Source of the DNA: Panicum virgatum
Lineage: Eukaryota > Streptophyta > Magnoliopsida > Poales > Poaceae
Reading direction: 5' to 3'
DNA length: 64,000 nt
Assembly: GCF_016808335.1 (NCBI RefSeq)
Contig: NC_053146.1
Span: 25,140,938 to 25,204,937, forward strand
The notes under the pieces are model-generated. The model saw nothing but the letters and a program-made list of their open reading frames with translations. It did no database searches and was not told where the DNA came from. Shown piece by piece: positions 1 to 10,331 of the stretch (position 1 is the stretch's first letter; every line of letters begins with the position of its first letter). A program made the position numbers and the translations under genes.

Positions 1-42
1 CAACATCTCAATGTGATCAAAGGCAGCATTCAACTGAACCTG

Positions 43-714
43 CTAGGCGGTGAACTGCTGCTCCAAAAGTGCAAAGTCAGCATCTCTGTTGTCCAAGAGA
101 ACATCACGCTCCTCAATTAGACCCTCTAGTTCGCCAACATGGGCATCAAGATCCCTGATCTGCTCATTCTTGGCAATCACTATCTCGTGGCTGGTCCGTG
201 CAGAAGCAATGATCTGGGTCATGGCCTTGGCCTGTAGAGTCTGCAAGCGGTAGAGTGCATTCATGCACTTCACTGTCATGGAGATAGTCTCTGCAGCTCT
301 GTTCTGCTGAAGGTACCCAGTGTGTCCGACCCGACTAAGCCAGTTAGGGTCATTGGGCTGCGCTGCTGGGAAGAGGCCAATAGGAGCTAGTGTGACAGCT
401 GCATAATTCTTTTCACAAAACTTGTTGAGTGCTGTCATGGCTGCAACTTCCCAAGTGTCAATCAGACGGTGTCCAACTACCTCCAGCTCCAAGGAAGCCC
501 AGTGATCTGGAAAAGGGTGGGGAGCATGAGTCATGCGCACGCGACAGCGCGCAACTCCCATCTCATGGAACTCCTCGCCCACGTAGCGCGGGGGACTGGG
601 ATATCCAGCATCGCGCATCACCTCCCAAAGAATGGAGGGAAAACCCTGCCAGTGTGTGCACTCGGAGTGTGCACGCCCATCCTCATCAAACACCAGGAGA
701 GCAGGGGCAGCCAT
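43..714 (-). CDS. Uncharacterised retrotransposon-associated ORF with C-terminal coiled coil
   Basis: The protein is about 223 residues from the ATG at 714; an upstream in-frame ATG at 795 gives 250. I prefer 714 because it directly follows a pyrimidine-rich stretch ending TGTACAG, which looks like a 3' splice site, and because the residues before it look like intron or leader. The N-terminal two thirds are a globular region rich in His, Trp and Pro (for example the stretch YVGEEFHEMGVARCRV). The last 70 residues (IRDLDAHVGELEGLIEERD) have heptad spacing typical of a coiled coil. After the TAG at 43-45 the same frame stays open to the window edge, so the stop may be a nonsense mutation. I recall similar ORFs as common, unnamed retrotransposon products in grasses, but I assign no function. 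It lies downstream of the PBS of element C, where gag would be expected, yet it has no gag or zinc-knuckle motif. Confidence 0.5.
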   Translation of the reverse strand: MAAPALLVFDEDGRAHSECTHWQGFPSILWEVMRDAGYPSPPRYVGEEFHEMGVARCRVRMTHAPHPFPDHWASLELEVVGHRLIDTWEVAAMTALNKFCEKNYAAVTLAPIGLFPAAQPNDPNWLSRVGHTGYLQQNRAAETISMTVKCMNALYRLQTLQAKAMTQIIASARTSHEIVIAKNEQIRDLDAHVGELEGLIEERDVLLDNRDADFALLEQQFTA

Positions 715-795
715 CTGTACAGAAGATGTACACAAGTGAGTGATGGCGAAAACAGATTTTTGGTAGTGCACAAAAACGAGTATAACTGAAAGCAT

Positions 796-1596
796 GGAGC
801 TCTAAAATTCTCAAAATTTACAGGGACATTCCTTAGGTTGTTAGAAACAACTTTTCTAGTCAACTCAAGAGCTAGATCAGAGCCTAAGAAGGTCTTATCC
901 TTATAGTTTGCTTTGCTGTCAGCCCAAAATTTTCAGTGACCAGAGAGCTAGTAAACTGAGTGCTGAGGTCAAACCACTAAGCCTAAAATCACCAAATTTT
1001 TACAGAAGCTTGGTGAGTAAATTGGGCACAAGTTTTGTGTTGAACACATCTGCAGAAAACATTTCTATGACGGCCTAAAAATTCGTGCAACACAGGTGCT
1101 CAAAGCTGACAGAAAAACAGGGTGTCAAAGTTTCTAGTGTACCCTATGGTATACAAGTTGGAAAATTCTCAAATTTAAACAGAAGCTAGTAGACAAGTTT
1201 TGGAGCAAAATTATCCACTGGCGCTTCTACCGATAAAGTCATCTACCATGTCAAATAAATTCACCTTCCAGGCTATAGCAGAAAATGACAGATTTCTAGA
1301 TAGACCTTAAGTGAAAGGAGAGGAACCGTGCTCACGGCAACCTTAACATTCCCGACTAACCCACATCTATTTTCTTTGGCTTTCAATTTTATGAGCATGA
1401 TGCATGCACGACCTAACCGTCCTTCCAAAGAAAACAATTGCCAATTAGTTTTGGGCTTACGGGGTTAGCACCGGTGGCATGGCACAACTTACGTCTCTCC
1501 CTATATACATTTCTAGCCGAGTTCTAACCGTGCTTAACTTACGTAATCGCGGTTAGCGTACCTGCAGAAAATTGACAGATATAAATTGTATTGAAC
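796..1596. other. Untranslated leader of element C, no ORF
   Basis: No convincing coding frame. It holds several loosely related AT-rich segments built on the theme AAATTCTCAAATTTAAACAG (near 808, 990 and 1160), which suggests old internal duplication. A CTAACCG/CGGTTAG pair at 1524-1530 and 1550-1556 is the first of the hairpins that continue to 1975. Confidence 0.4.
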
Positions 1597-1975
1597 CTTT
1601 CATGCCAGCACACATGAAAGCGTCCCCATACATTACCGCTCACTATAGAAGCGGCATCCATGCGTCCCTCACTGCATGGACAGTGCTCATACGCTACCGA
1701 GGCGACGTATTCACGGTTTTTCTTTTACTCCCAATATAATCGACTGATAGTCGGTATATTGGCAGCAGCTCAAGTAGGCCACTGCTTGAGCACAGCGTTC
1801 GGTTCGCATCACCGACGGGAAGGTCAGACTCCCTCAGCTGACTGAGTATACTTTACTCCCAATATAGCCAACTAACAGTTGGTATATTGGCAGCACCTCA
1901 AGTAAGCCACTGCTTGAGGGCAGCGTTCGGCTCGCATCACCGACGGGAAGGTCAAACTCTCTCAGTTGACTGAGG
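1597..1975. repeat. Multi-hairpin leader region with a 128-bp tandem duplication
   Basis: A series of perfect or near-perfect inverted repeats: CTTTCATG/CATGAAAG (1597-1604, 1613-1620), CCGCT/AGCGG (1636-1640, 1650-1654), TCCATGC/GCATGGA (1657-1663, 1674-1680). Then come two tandem units, 1724-1851 and 1852-1975, with period 128. Each unit has a long hairpin (1731-1762; 1859-1890), a second with a 10-nt loop (1768-1791; 1896-1919) and a third, CTCAG/CTGAG (1833-1846; 1961-1974). The units differ at about 15 sites. Four of these form two compensatory pairs: G1742-C1752 becomes A1870-T1880, and G1768-C1791 becomes C1896-G1919. Location between PBS and ORF suggests an RNA leader structure. Confidence 0.8.
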
Positions 1976-2241
1976 ATTCTTACCGTCTTACCTTGGCGTA
2001 GGTGCGTCGTCACATAATGTAAAGTACTGAATTTAAAGTACAGAAAGTAATGTGCTGGAAGTCAGATATAAATAAACCATAAGTTAGATAGCCACCTAAA
2101 ACTCCCATAATATTCCCTAGGGCTTTACGTACTATATACAATCCTTAACGAACCAACGTATTTACCAAACGCGATTTTGTGGCTAAGTTTTAAGTAAAAC
2201 TTTTAAAATCTAGTCGCACTCTCGGGTGTGCGCTTTGTTCG

Positions 2242-2253
2242 GCTCTGATACCA
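2242..2253 (-). other. Primer-binding site of element C (tRNA-iMet type)
   Basis: On the minus strand this reads TGGTATCAGAGC, complementary to the 3' end of initiator tRNA-Met, the usual plant PBS. It lies two bases from the LTR end at 2256, which fixes the orientation of element C as minus. Confidence 0.9.
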
Positions 2254-2255
2254 GC

Positions 2256-5200
2256 TGTGGCAGTACCGCCCTAATTAATCCGGCTCAAGTGCGCTAACCA
2301 TCATCTTAAAGACAATCCCGGCTAACACGCACTTCAAACGGAGTAATTCGACAGTGCTGTCGGGTAAAGTCCCGAAGAATCCACCTAAGCGTCGATCGAA
2401 CCCAAAGCTTACATGTAACCCACACGAAGGTGGGTCCAGAGAGTACAACATTTCACAAATATATTACATTACCGGTTCTTAACTTAATTATTACAAACCA
2501 AGTTCGAAGTCTTTGAAAGGTACTTGAAATTCGAAATGAAAGTAGTTCAGAGTTCATTGCAGCGGAAAATAAAACGAGTTCTAAACGACGATACATGATG
2601 TCATGATGAAGCCCGTTCATGACATCACTCGGCATTGCCATCGTTGGCCGGAGTCGTATCCCACTCCACCGACCAACCAGGGGGTAAGGTACACGGCCAA
2701 GTCAAGCTAGCAATCATGTCCTCAAAAGTATTACCTGAAACAAAAATTTAGCCACAAGCAAGGCTGAGTATACTAATACTCCGCAAGGCTTACCCGACTA
2801 GGATATAACGAACCCTCTAACTAGACATGCAAGGCTTTTGGCTTGAGGGGTTTGTCTTTGCCAAATAGCAGTGAGTCCTTATTTTCCGATTTTAGCTTTC
2901 AAGTTCTATTATGATTAACCATTCTACATTAGCATCTATCCTAAAGCATACATGGTGGAAAACAATTATTTTTCATCAATCAACCAAATTTCTCATCATC
3001 ATCGTTCCACTTCTTACTCTATGTGGCAAAAGGGTTAAGCAGTCTCAATATCCGTGAGAGACGGACGATTCGAATCGAATTTGTTAACCTGGCCAGGCAG
3101 ACCTAAACACACGCATGGGAAATGCAGTCCCCACGCGACTTTTCCCCTTTTTCCCCGGGCATGAAACAGGCCCACCGTCCTAGGGTGCCCTGCACCCGTG
3201 CGTGACCATAGACCAGACAGTGGGGAGTATGTTCCACGGCCGGTTCCATCAGGTACTTAAGCTTACCGATTACCATATTCTCGGCATGTGGTTAGTACGT
3301 TCAAACGCTTAACCACCACTACCACACACCGCGGCCTTATCCATTTTGACTAAACAGACGGGGTATCACAAGTACAACAACCCCGCCCGTAATCCTTATA
3401 TTGCAGTGTGTAGTAAGCATTCAACTCCTATGAGCTCGCGAGTGACAGGCAATCACTCGACTTCTACCGAACCATTAGCCTAGCCAACTAGCGACCTACA
3501 CATACTAGTGTTCAAGCATAGGTACCTAGGATCATGCAACTAAGGTTCCAAACAATTCCTGCAACTTAAATGCACAAATAAACAGGAATATAAATAGTGG
3601 CATAAACTCAAATAGGTAGAACATGCTCCGGGGCTTGCCTTCCTGAGCGTAGCTAGCTGTGGGCTCTTCCGAAACTCGGTTCGGGTCTTCAGTGACTTCA
3701 GTTAGGTTCACTTGAGCTTCACGCGGCTCACTCTCGGACTCCGGCACCAACTCGTACGTACCGTCAGGGAGAGTAGTCGAATCTATATGAAATGCATATG
3801 CGTGAGTTAATTTAGTGATACGATTTAATCAATTCTTCACTAAAGAGCCGAAATTCAACGCAACTCAAGATGATTTATAAAATATTCTGCTACATTGTTT
3901 GGGCAACCATTTATAGAGTAATAATCATTATACTGACTCCCTAAAGTAACTCGGATGGGTTGTCTCTTTTATCCCTATGCAGCAAAAGAAAGATTTTTCT
4001 TATTTATTGCTAGGTTAAGCATGTCCTTATCCTAAATAATGTTAAACATAGATTCTGGGGTTGAAATTTTTATGCAAGATACATCTCTGAGTAACTTGCC
4101 TACTGTGAAATTTTTAGCCCATTTCATGCAGCCTATTAATCATGAAAAAATAAAATAAACAGCTACTGCTAGAAACAAAGATGAATTTTGCAGGTCAAAA
4201 TATACAAGTACTGGTAATGAAATTTTAACTGAGTGTTTTATACATAAATATGAGCCTTCCAAAAATTTTTCACAATTAAATAAGCATTTTACAGGGCATG
4301 AAAAATAGCACAAAGTAATGCTGCATGGATCGAAATTAAATTCCATAGGCTGTTATACTAAGTTCCAGAGCCTCATATTTTACCAGCATGGTTATGAACC
4401 CAATTTCATCCCCTAGAAAAATTATCAGATTTTTCTATGCAAATAAACTATTTTTCTTGATTTAGTGTAAACATCTATACTATTAATTAGTTGGACAGGT
4501 TCCACCCATCTAAAATTTCTCAAAATTTTTGTACAGCAACAAAACATCAAGTTAAGGGTACTGTAAAAGTTTGAGCTCAGTAAACCAAGTTAAACAGTAG
4601 GTACAAACAAACTATTTTAAACAAGGCATAAAGCGAGATTTAACTAAACTGATATCTAGGCATGTCAAAAGTCTATGAAACTTTTACACAAGGTTATACA
4701 TCTAATATGTAACCTACTGACCAAAAATGGCTAGCAACTCATGCTTGTAACTTGAGATCTAATATAAAGTACATTTTCTTTGTATTTTAAATGAAATAAA
4801 AACCATTGAGCAAATGAAAAAGTCCATGTAACAAAAGTTGTAGGTCTCTTCTCAAAGATTCCAGAACAGTTGAGTTTGAATTTTTCTGATTTTTCTACGA
4901 TTTTTAAACGAATTTACAAGTTTACTGAAAAAAAATTAGAAAACATAAACTCAGATTTGCAAAGGGATCCCTGGACTTCTCACAGAACCCCCTGGAAACC
5001 TAAAACTATTTGCGCAAGGGTCCCTGGCCGGAGTTGGGGACAGAGGCGGCGGCGGTGGGGGTTTTCCCGGCGAGGAGAGGCTCGCCGGCGGCTGGGATGG
5101 GGCCCAGGGGAGAGAGCTCACCGAGCTCTACCTAAGGATGGGTGATGCGGTCGACGGGGGCGGCCGGAGCAGGGTCGGCGGCGGTGCCCAGGGAGCGGCG

Positions 5201-6543
5201 GCGGCGGCTGCAGCGGACGACGGCGCTCCGGTGTGGGAGGAGGGGCAAGAGCCGGCCGGGGAGCTTCACGGCGCCATGAGGAAGCTAGCTCCGGGGTCGA
5301 TTGGAGTCGGGGAAGGGCGGGGAAGGGGCTCCGCGGCGAGGGGGGTGCTCGACGGCGGCAATGGCGTGGGCGGCGGCGTTCCGCGGCACTGGGAGGCTCT
5401 GGGTGAAAATGGGCGGGCCTGGGAGTTGCCTGGGGGTGAATCGAAGCTAGCTGGGTGCTCGATAGGGGTGGAGGAGGGCTGAGCCGGGCTCTCCGCGAGA
5501 GCCGTGGCTTGGCGGCGGAAAATGGGGGCGCGGCGGCGCTGCGCGGTGGCGCGGCGGCGCTGGCCGTTCTGGGCGAAGGGGTGGGGCTTGGGCATGGGGA
5601 ATGGGGCGTGGGCGAGCGGGCACACGCGCGGCGCGAGCTAAAAGGGGGAGTGAGGGCGTGAGGAGGGGCTGGGCGCAGAAGAGGCAGCGGCGGCGGTGCG
5701 CGCGGCCTGGCGGTGGCGTGCTCGCCAGGCGGCCTTCAAGGCGGGTCAGGGCGCAGCAAGCGGGCCGGTGGCGTGGGTAGCGACGCAGTGAAGGCGAGGC
5801 GATGATGGCGGGGTGGCGTGCGGGCGGCAGGTGCACGGCCGGCCCGTTTGGGCGCTACGGCGGCGAGGGCGGCGCGTCGCCGAGCGCTTGGCGCGGTGCG
5901 CGCGTCAACGGGCAGGGCGGTGCGAGGACGGCGTCCAGGCGCGTGCGCACTCGAGCGGGGAGGGGGTCAGCGGCGCGCGCCCAGGCAGCAGGGCAGCGAG
6001 CGGGAGCGTGCAGCGGCGCAGCGAGCGGCAGCGGCGCGCTGAGCGCTCGGGGCAGGGGAAGGTCAGCGAGGAAGAGAGAGAGAGGAGAGAGAAATGAGTG
6101 GAGAGAGAAATTTAAAAGCCCACGGTTTGACTTAGCAAAAACTCAAATTTTTCAATTGAAACTCGAAAAATTTTGAACACGAAAGTTGTTCAAAATTAAA
6201 TTTCCTACAACTTTCCTTTCAGGCAAAACTTCATTTGAGCGATGGTTTGGAAGTTCAAAATTTGAATTCAAGTTTAATGATCCCGCTTGTTTTTCGGGGT
6301 TAATTCAAATTTTCATGTTAGAACTTGAAAAACTTTGAACACGAAAGTTGTTTGTTTTGTCCAACTCTACGACTTTTGTGTTGGGCAAGAGTTCATTTGA
6401 GCAAAAGTGTGAGGGTTGACTTTTTGGCGTGTTTAAACTGAATTTCGGCTTTGCAGCAATTGAGAAATTTGGGGGGAGGGTTTAACGTGTCATCGCATGT
6501 GAATTGCCTGTTTAATATAGTGTTAAACACCGGAGGTGTTACA
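2256..6543 (-). mobile_element. 5' LTR of minus-strand long-LTR Gypsy-type element C (4288 bp)
   Basis: On the minus strand the LTR begins TGTAACACCTCC at 6543 and ends with ...CCACA at 2256, next to the PBS. The start resembles the TGTAACACCC start of J, K and L, but the body does not obviously match them. Contents: an AT-rich half (2256-4950), a very GC- and CpG-rich block (about 5030-6060) that throws up long spurious frames, and a duplicated module near 6161-6412. No protein-coding gene is supportable inside; a short frame at 3532-3750 has a hydrophobic run but nothing else. The possible TSD base set after the LTR is ACTAC (6544-6548); its partner lies outside the window. Confidence 0.8.
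6161..6412. repeat. Two diverged copies of a module of about 85 bp inside LTR C
   Basis: 6161-6245 and 6321-6407 share CTYGAAAAAYTTTGAACACG, AAAGTTGTT and TTCATTTGAGC in the same order and spacing, at a period of about 160 bp. The similarity is moderate, so the duplication is old. Confidence 0.6.
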
Positions 6544-6548
6544 ACTAC

Positions 6549-7179
6549 CCCTACAAGTCACAATTGGCATCACAATTGGTGTTAAGATGAGAAGTGCCAC
6601 AAGCTTTGAAAAAGGGGGAGCTTGTTCAAACAAAGGGAGATATGCCAAACTTAGTGGGTATAACACTCTATCACTAGTAAATTCCTTTTGCTACTAATGC
6701 TCCTTGCTGTTAGTGGTTATGAATCTTTTAGGTGTTTGATGACAAAGGGGGAGAAATGTACCCTAAAAGCAAGCAAATAGTCTGGAGTAAATGATGCCAT
6801 TAGCAAGGGGGAGGAATGGAAAATGCAATGCAAAAGGATGCATGGTGATAGGGGGAGGTACTTAATCAATATGGGGGAGAAGTGCAATTTGATGATCCCA
6901 TGGACTAAGGTACAATTTTTTTTTTCATTGCTCATATGGTTCAAACCACACAATTGTCTTACATTGGCCACAAGCCATTGTTTCACAATTGCTATCAAGC
7001 CAGAAGTATTTCGTCCTATGGACTAATCAAATGCCTGTAGCTTTTAAAATGAGCATTGAAATGTCATCCGAGCAAGCTAAGTAGTTTCTAACTTTTCAAA
7101 TTGGTATCAATTTCATATTCTTGCAATTCATCTTGCTTGCTTTGGTTGTGTTGTCACCAATCACCAAAAAGGGGGAGAT
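6549..7179 (+). mobile_element. 3' internal end of a plus-strand Sirevirus (Copia), truncated by element C
   Basis: Non-coding 3' region before a Copia LTR. It contains six G-rich polypurine boxes of the form AAGGGGGAG (6611-6620, 6743-6753, 6804-6813, 6851-6857, 6872-6880, 7166-7178). Repeated polypurine boxes upstream of the 3' LTR are a known Sirevirus hallmark. The coding part of the element would lie left of C and outside the window. Confidence 0.7.
7166..7179 (+). other. Polypurine tract directly before the Sirevirus 3' LTR
   Basis: The run AAAAAGGGGGAGAT immediately precedes the LTR start TGTATGG and is the presumed functional priming site; the five upstream boxes are extra copies. 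Confidence 0.75.
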
Positions 7180-8618
7180 TGTATGGAAAATGGCCGCTTT
7201 TAGGGAAATGGCCTCTCATGCCATGGTTGCCATATTTCCTCATATGTGTTTTGGTGATTTGATGACAACCCAACACTTGGACTAATGTGTGTGTTCTAGT
7301 TGATTATATACAGCACTTTAGGTCCAAGGGATGAAAACATGAAGAAAACAAGTTGAAGAAACTGACGAAGACTCAACGCTTAAAGCCATCAAAAGAAAAG
7401 CAGAACATTCCTATACATCGGTTAAACCGATGAAAGCAAAAGACATACGTCGGTGCAGTTTTCCAGAAGGCTGGAAACTGGAAATACACTCACTGGTTGA
7501 ACCGACGATGAAGATATTGAATACATTGGTGCAATGGATCCAGAAGCTAAGGCAAGGTCTATACACCGGATGAACCGACGATTGGATCTTGGTGAACATC
7601 GGTGCAGTTGTCCAGAGAGTTGGTTTTTCAAAGATCACAGGACAACTACACTCACCGGTTAAACCGACGCAGCATCGGTTGATTGCCCGTACACGTAACA
7701 GCTAGTTTTTGAGGCGGGCAGTTTAGTATCGCCGGTTGAACTGACGATGGCTATTGGAGGAGCGTCGGATTAACCGGCGTTAGGTACTTTTCAGGCAGTT
7801 TTTCTCCAATGGCTATATTTGCTTGTGCTGCCTATATATACCCCCATGACCGGTTGTCACACATGGTTGGAAGGCTCAAGAGCTGAAGAAAGTGCTGCCC
7901 AAGCAAAGATCCATCACCAACCATCCTAGAAGTGCTTAGTGTCATATCTAGCTCGTGAGAAGCTTTGAGAGAGTGCTTTGTGCACTTGTATAGGCTTAGT
8001 TCTTGAGAGAGCTAGCTTAAGAGAAGTCTTGCCGAGGCAAGCAAAGCATTCCCGTCGATGATCCTCCAACTTGGTGTGGAGCGGTGCCGACACTTTGTAC
8101 GGGGGAAGAGGAGACCCCCTCGTTGGTGGAGAAGCTCCATAGTGGATTTCAGCCGGGTGACCGAGAGAGACGGTGGCGGTGCACGAGACTCGGTGTCTTG
8201 TGGGCACTTGCCTTTGCTTGCCGGTGCGCCTTGGTGGCCTAGTGCAAGACGGTGATCGGAAGAGCCTCGGTGTCCCATGGACGTAGGCGTTTGAGCCGAA
8301 CCACGTTACATGACCGTGTTTACTCGGGAGTTTGCATCCCTCTTGCACTTACCTCTTTACTTACCGCATTACGTTTCCGCACTTACTCTATCTTGCGTGC
8401 CTTTACTTTCCTGGCTAGTTTGATTAGGATTGGCTATAGGTTGCAAGTCTTTTGGGGTAAGTAGAGAGTAGCATAGATAAACCTTAGTCATAACTAGCAT
8501 GTGTAGGACGTGTTAGGTTTATCTTATGCAAGTAGATTGAGCCCTAGGTTAGAAAGCGAATTAGCGACCCTATTCACCCCCTCCCCCTCTAGGGTCGGAC
8601 ACCCCGGTGATCCTTACA
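7180..8618 (+). mobile_element. 3' LTR of the Sirevirus (1439 bp)
   Basis: Starts TGTATGGAAAATGG after the polypurine tract and ends ...GATCCTTACA. The U3 part (about 7411-7785) carries at least seven near-palindromic CGGTTNAACCG-type motifs. A TATA box (TATATATA, 7833-7840) is followed by a CpG-rich R/U5 portion. The CTCTAGGGTCGGAC motif near the end is typical for this group. Short frames inside it are shadows. The TSD candidate after it is CCCAT (8619-8623); the partner lies outside the window. Confidence 0.75.
7833..7840 (+). promoter_or_regulatory. TATA box of the Sirevirus LTR
   Basis: TATATATA followed by CCCCC, downstream of the palindrome-rich U3 and upstream of the presumed R region. 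Confidence 0.6.
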
Positions 8619-8934
8619 CCCATCCAATTGCATGCCAAACGTTAGAGAAGTCTTCGTACATAGCTATTTTGATGAGGAGGTCCGGATCGAATGCTCAGGT
8701 GTGGACGAAGCTTCGGTTCTTGAGGATGGCGTAGCCTTGTCGTTCATGATCATCTCGCAAGTCGAGGTACGGGGCATCTTCTGCATCAATCTCTATGATC
8801 TCGGCTTGCGGTTCAACTTGCATCTCTTCGTATTGTTCTTCTTCCTCATAGTCTATCGTGCTTGGTGTAGGCGTAGGTTTGGGTCTGTACGAGCTCGAGC
8901 CACCCTGAGAACGGGATGAACTTCCACCCGTCAT
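8619..8934 (-). pseudogene. Retrotransposon ORF1-like protein, N-terminal fragment cut by the Sirevirus
   Basis: The frame starts MTGGSSSRSQGGSSSYRP at 8934 and runs through a Ser/Arg-rich head, an acidic Glu-rich linker and a segment ending HAIGW at the Sirevirus junction. A TGA at 8695-8697 interrupts it after FVHT; the frame then resumes (AFDPDLL). The order of low-complexity head, acidic linker and this conserved segment recalls the ORF1 proteins of plant Gypsy elements. It belongs to the old minus-strand host layer into which the Sirevirus and solo LTR F were inserted. Confidence 0.5.
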
Positions 8935-8973
8935 CTTCTTTAATGCACCGGAGACCTTCCGCCCTAAGCCTTT

Positions 8974-10243
8974 TGTTGGTATTTTGTAACGTCATGAATA
9001 AAATTTGCAAGCGCACGGATACCGCTGTAGCTTTCACCCAAGAGTATTCCAGGGTATCGTATCCACTGAGGAACATGAGTACGCTATCTACAGGTTCAAG
9101 CTCATCCAAGGACACACGCGCCGGTGTGGAGAAGACAGAAGAGAGGACTTTCTATATCTAGAATCTATGCCTAGAAGAAGAGATCACGTCACCGTTATAC
9201 TTTGAGCTAAAGGTATCGACCGACTTATGCAAACCGGTAGTTCCAATATGTGCTCTATCTGATATCCGAACGTGGAGGATTACTAAAAGGCTCGAATAGG
9301 ACTGTCACCACCTGCTGGCTACCTCTACAAACCGAGGGACTATCAGACAACTGAGTGGTATAGTCCAGCCTAGACACCACGTCTACGCCTTTCCCTACCT
9401 AACCTAAGCCCTGGCCAAGACTACCCTTTTCTATCCGGGGTCTTAAGCTAAGATCAAAAGCTACTTGCTAGCATACACATCAACTAATATAAGGCAGAGA
9501 TGATAACTTGTGATCTAAACTCTAATTCCAAATAAACAAAGAAAGAAAGTCTCGAACACTTACAACCGAATAAGCATCCGTCGAGGTACAAGCGGAGAAG
9601 AGTGCCGACAGACCCGGCACTTCACCCGACTCCTCCTCACTCTCCTCCTCTTCTTCTATACCTCTTGGTCTACCTAAGCATCTAGGATGAAGGCCTCAAG
9701 CTCCAAAGGAGAAAGGTGAGTTGAGAGGGTGTGATGTGTGTGTGTCCATTCCTCTACCCCTCCCCTTGTATTTATAGGAGGGAGCCACGGGCTGAAGCCC
9801 CTGGAACCGACTTAAGCAACCAGAAGGGAGGCCCCACGTGTCAAAGCTGAGGCGGTGGGGCCCATGGGCCTGTTCGGCCGACCAATAGGTCGGTCGGCCA
9901 GCCAGGTGGGCCAACTGCCCCCAGCTTCGTCCAACAGGCTGTCCTGGGCCTCCTTGTATTAACCCAGTTGGGCTTGGTCTGTCTTGAGTGGTTTGAACTG
10001 GGTTCTTGGGCTACACTTGGTCCATTTGAGCCTGAATCGGTGCTCTAATAATTTCTGCGATTTATGACGGGCCAAAGTGTATTTGAAACCTACGAAATTA
10101 GTTCAAAACCACCTGCACACATTCTCAAGCACCATATGTGGAATTTGTTAATAAATAAACCCTATGCTAGCATTTATTCCACTTTGTGGTTCCTTTTTGT
10201 GCAGGAGTTGACGGTCAAAATTGGTCGTTAATGACCGTCAACA
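8974..10243 (-). mobile_element. Solo LTR F (1270 bp) with TSD CCTTT
   Basis: Plus-strand ends are TGTTGG and CGTCAACA; orientation is minus, judged from a TATAAATA box on the minus strand (9769-9776). The flanks 8969-8973 and 10244-10248 are both CCTTT, a perfect 5-bp TSD. There is no PBS or polypurine tract beside it, so this is a solo LTR left by recombination. Its U5 end resembles those of B and D. The minus-strand 5' end folds into an 11-bp hairpin (10207-10242). Confidence 0.88.
9769..9776 (-). promoter_or_regulatory. TATA box of solo LTR F
   Basis: TATAAATA on the minus strand, in a GC-rich setting typical of an LTR core promoter. Confidence 0.5.
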
Positions 10244-10248
10244 CCTTT

Positions 10249-10331
10249 CATGATGGAACAAACACGTGCAACTCGGAATGGGTTACGTTAGTGAAATCGA
10301 AATGAATGTTCTTACCCGTGAGGTTGCTTCT
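10249..10331 (-). other. Short segment of the old minus-strand host layer between F and D
   Basis: An 83-bp remnant linking the ORF1-like fragment to the insertion site of D. No coding signal of its own. Confidence 0.4.

Noticed and set aside
1724..1975. CRISPR-like or satellite array
   Set aside because: Only two units, no spacers; the hairpins and plant retrotransposon context argue against both.
5138..6176. Several overlapping frames of 90-130 codons on both strands
   Set aside because: GC/CpG-rich block of LTR C; Ala/Gly/Arg-rich translations with no domain.
7411..7638. Short minus-strand coding frames of 69-75 codons
   Set aside because: They lie in the palindrome-rich U3 of the Sirevirus LTR and have no motif.
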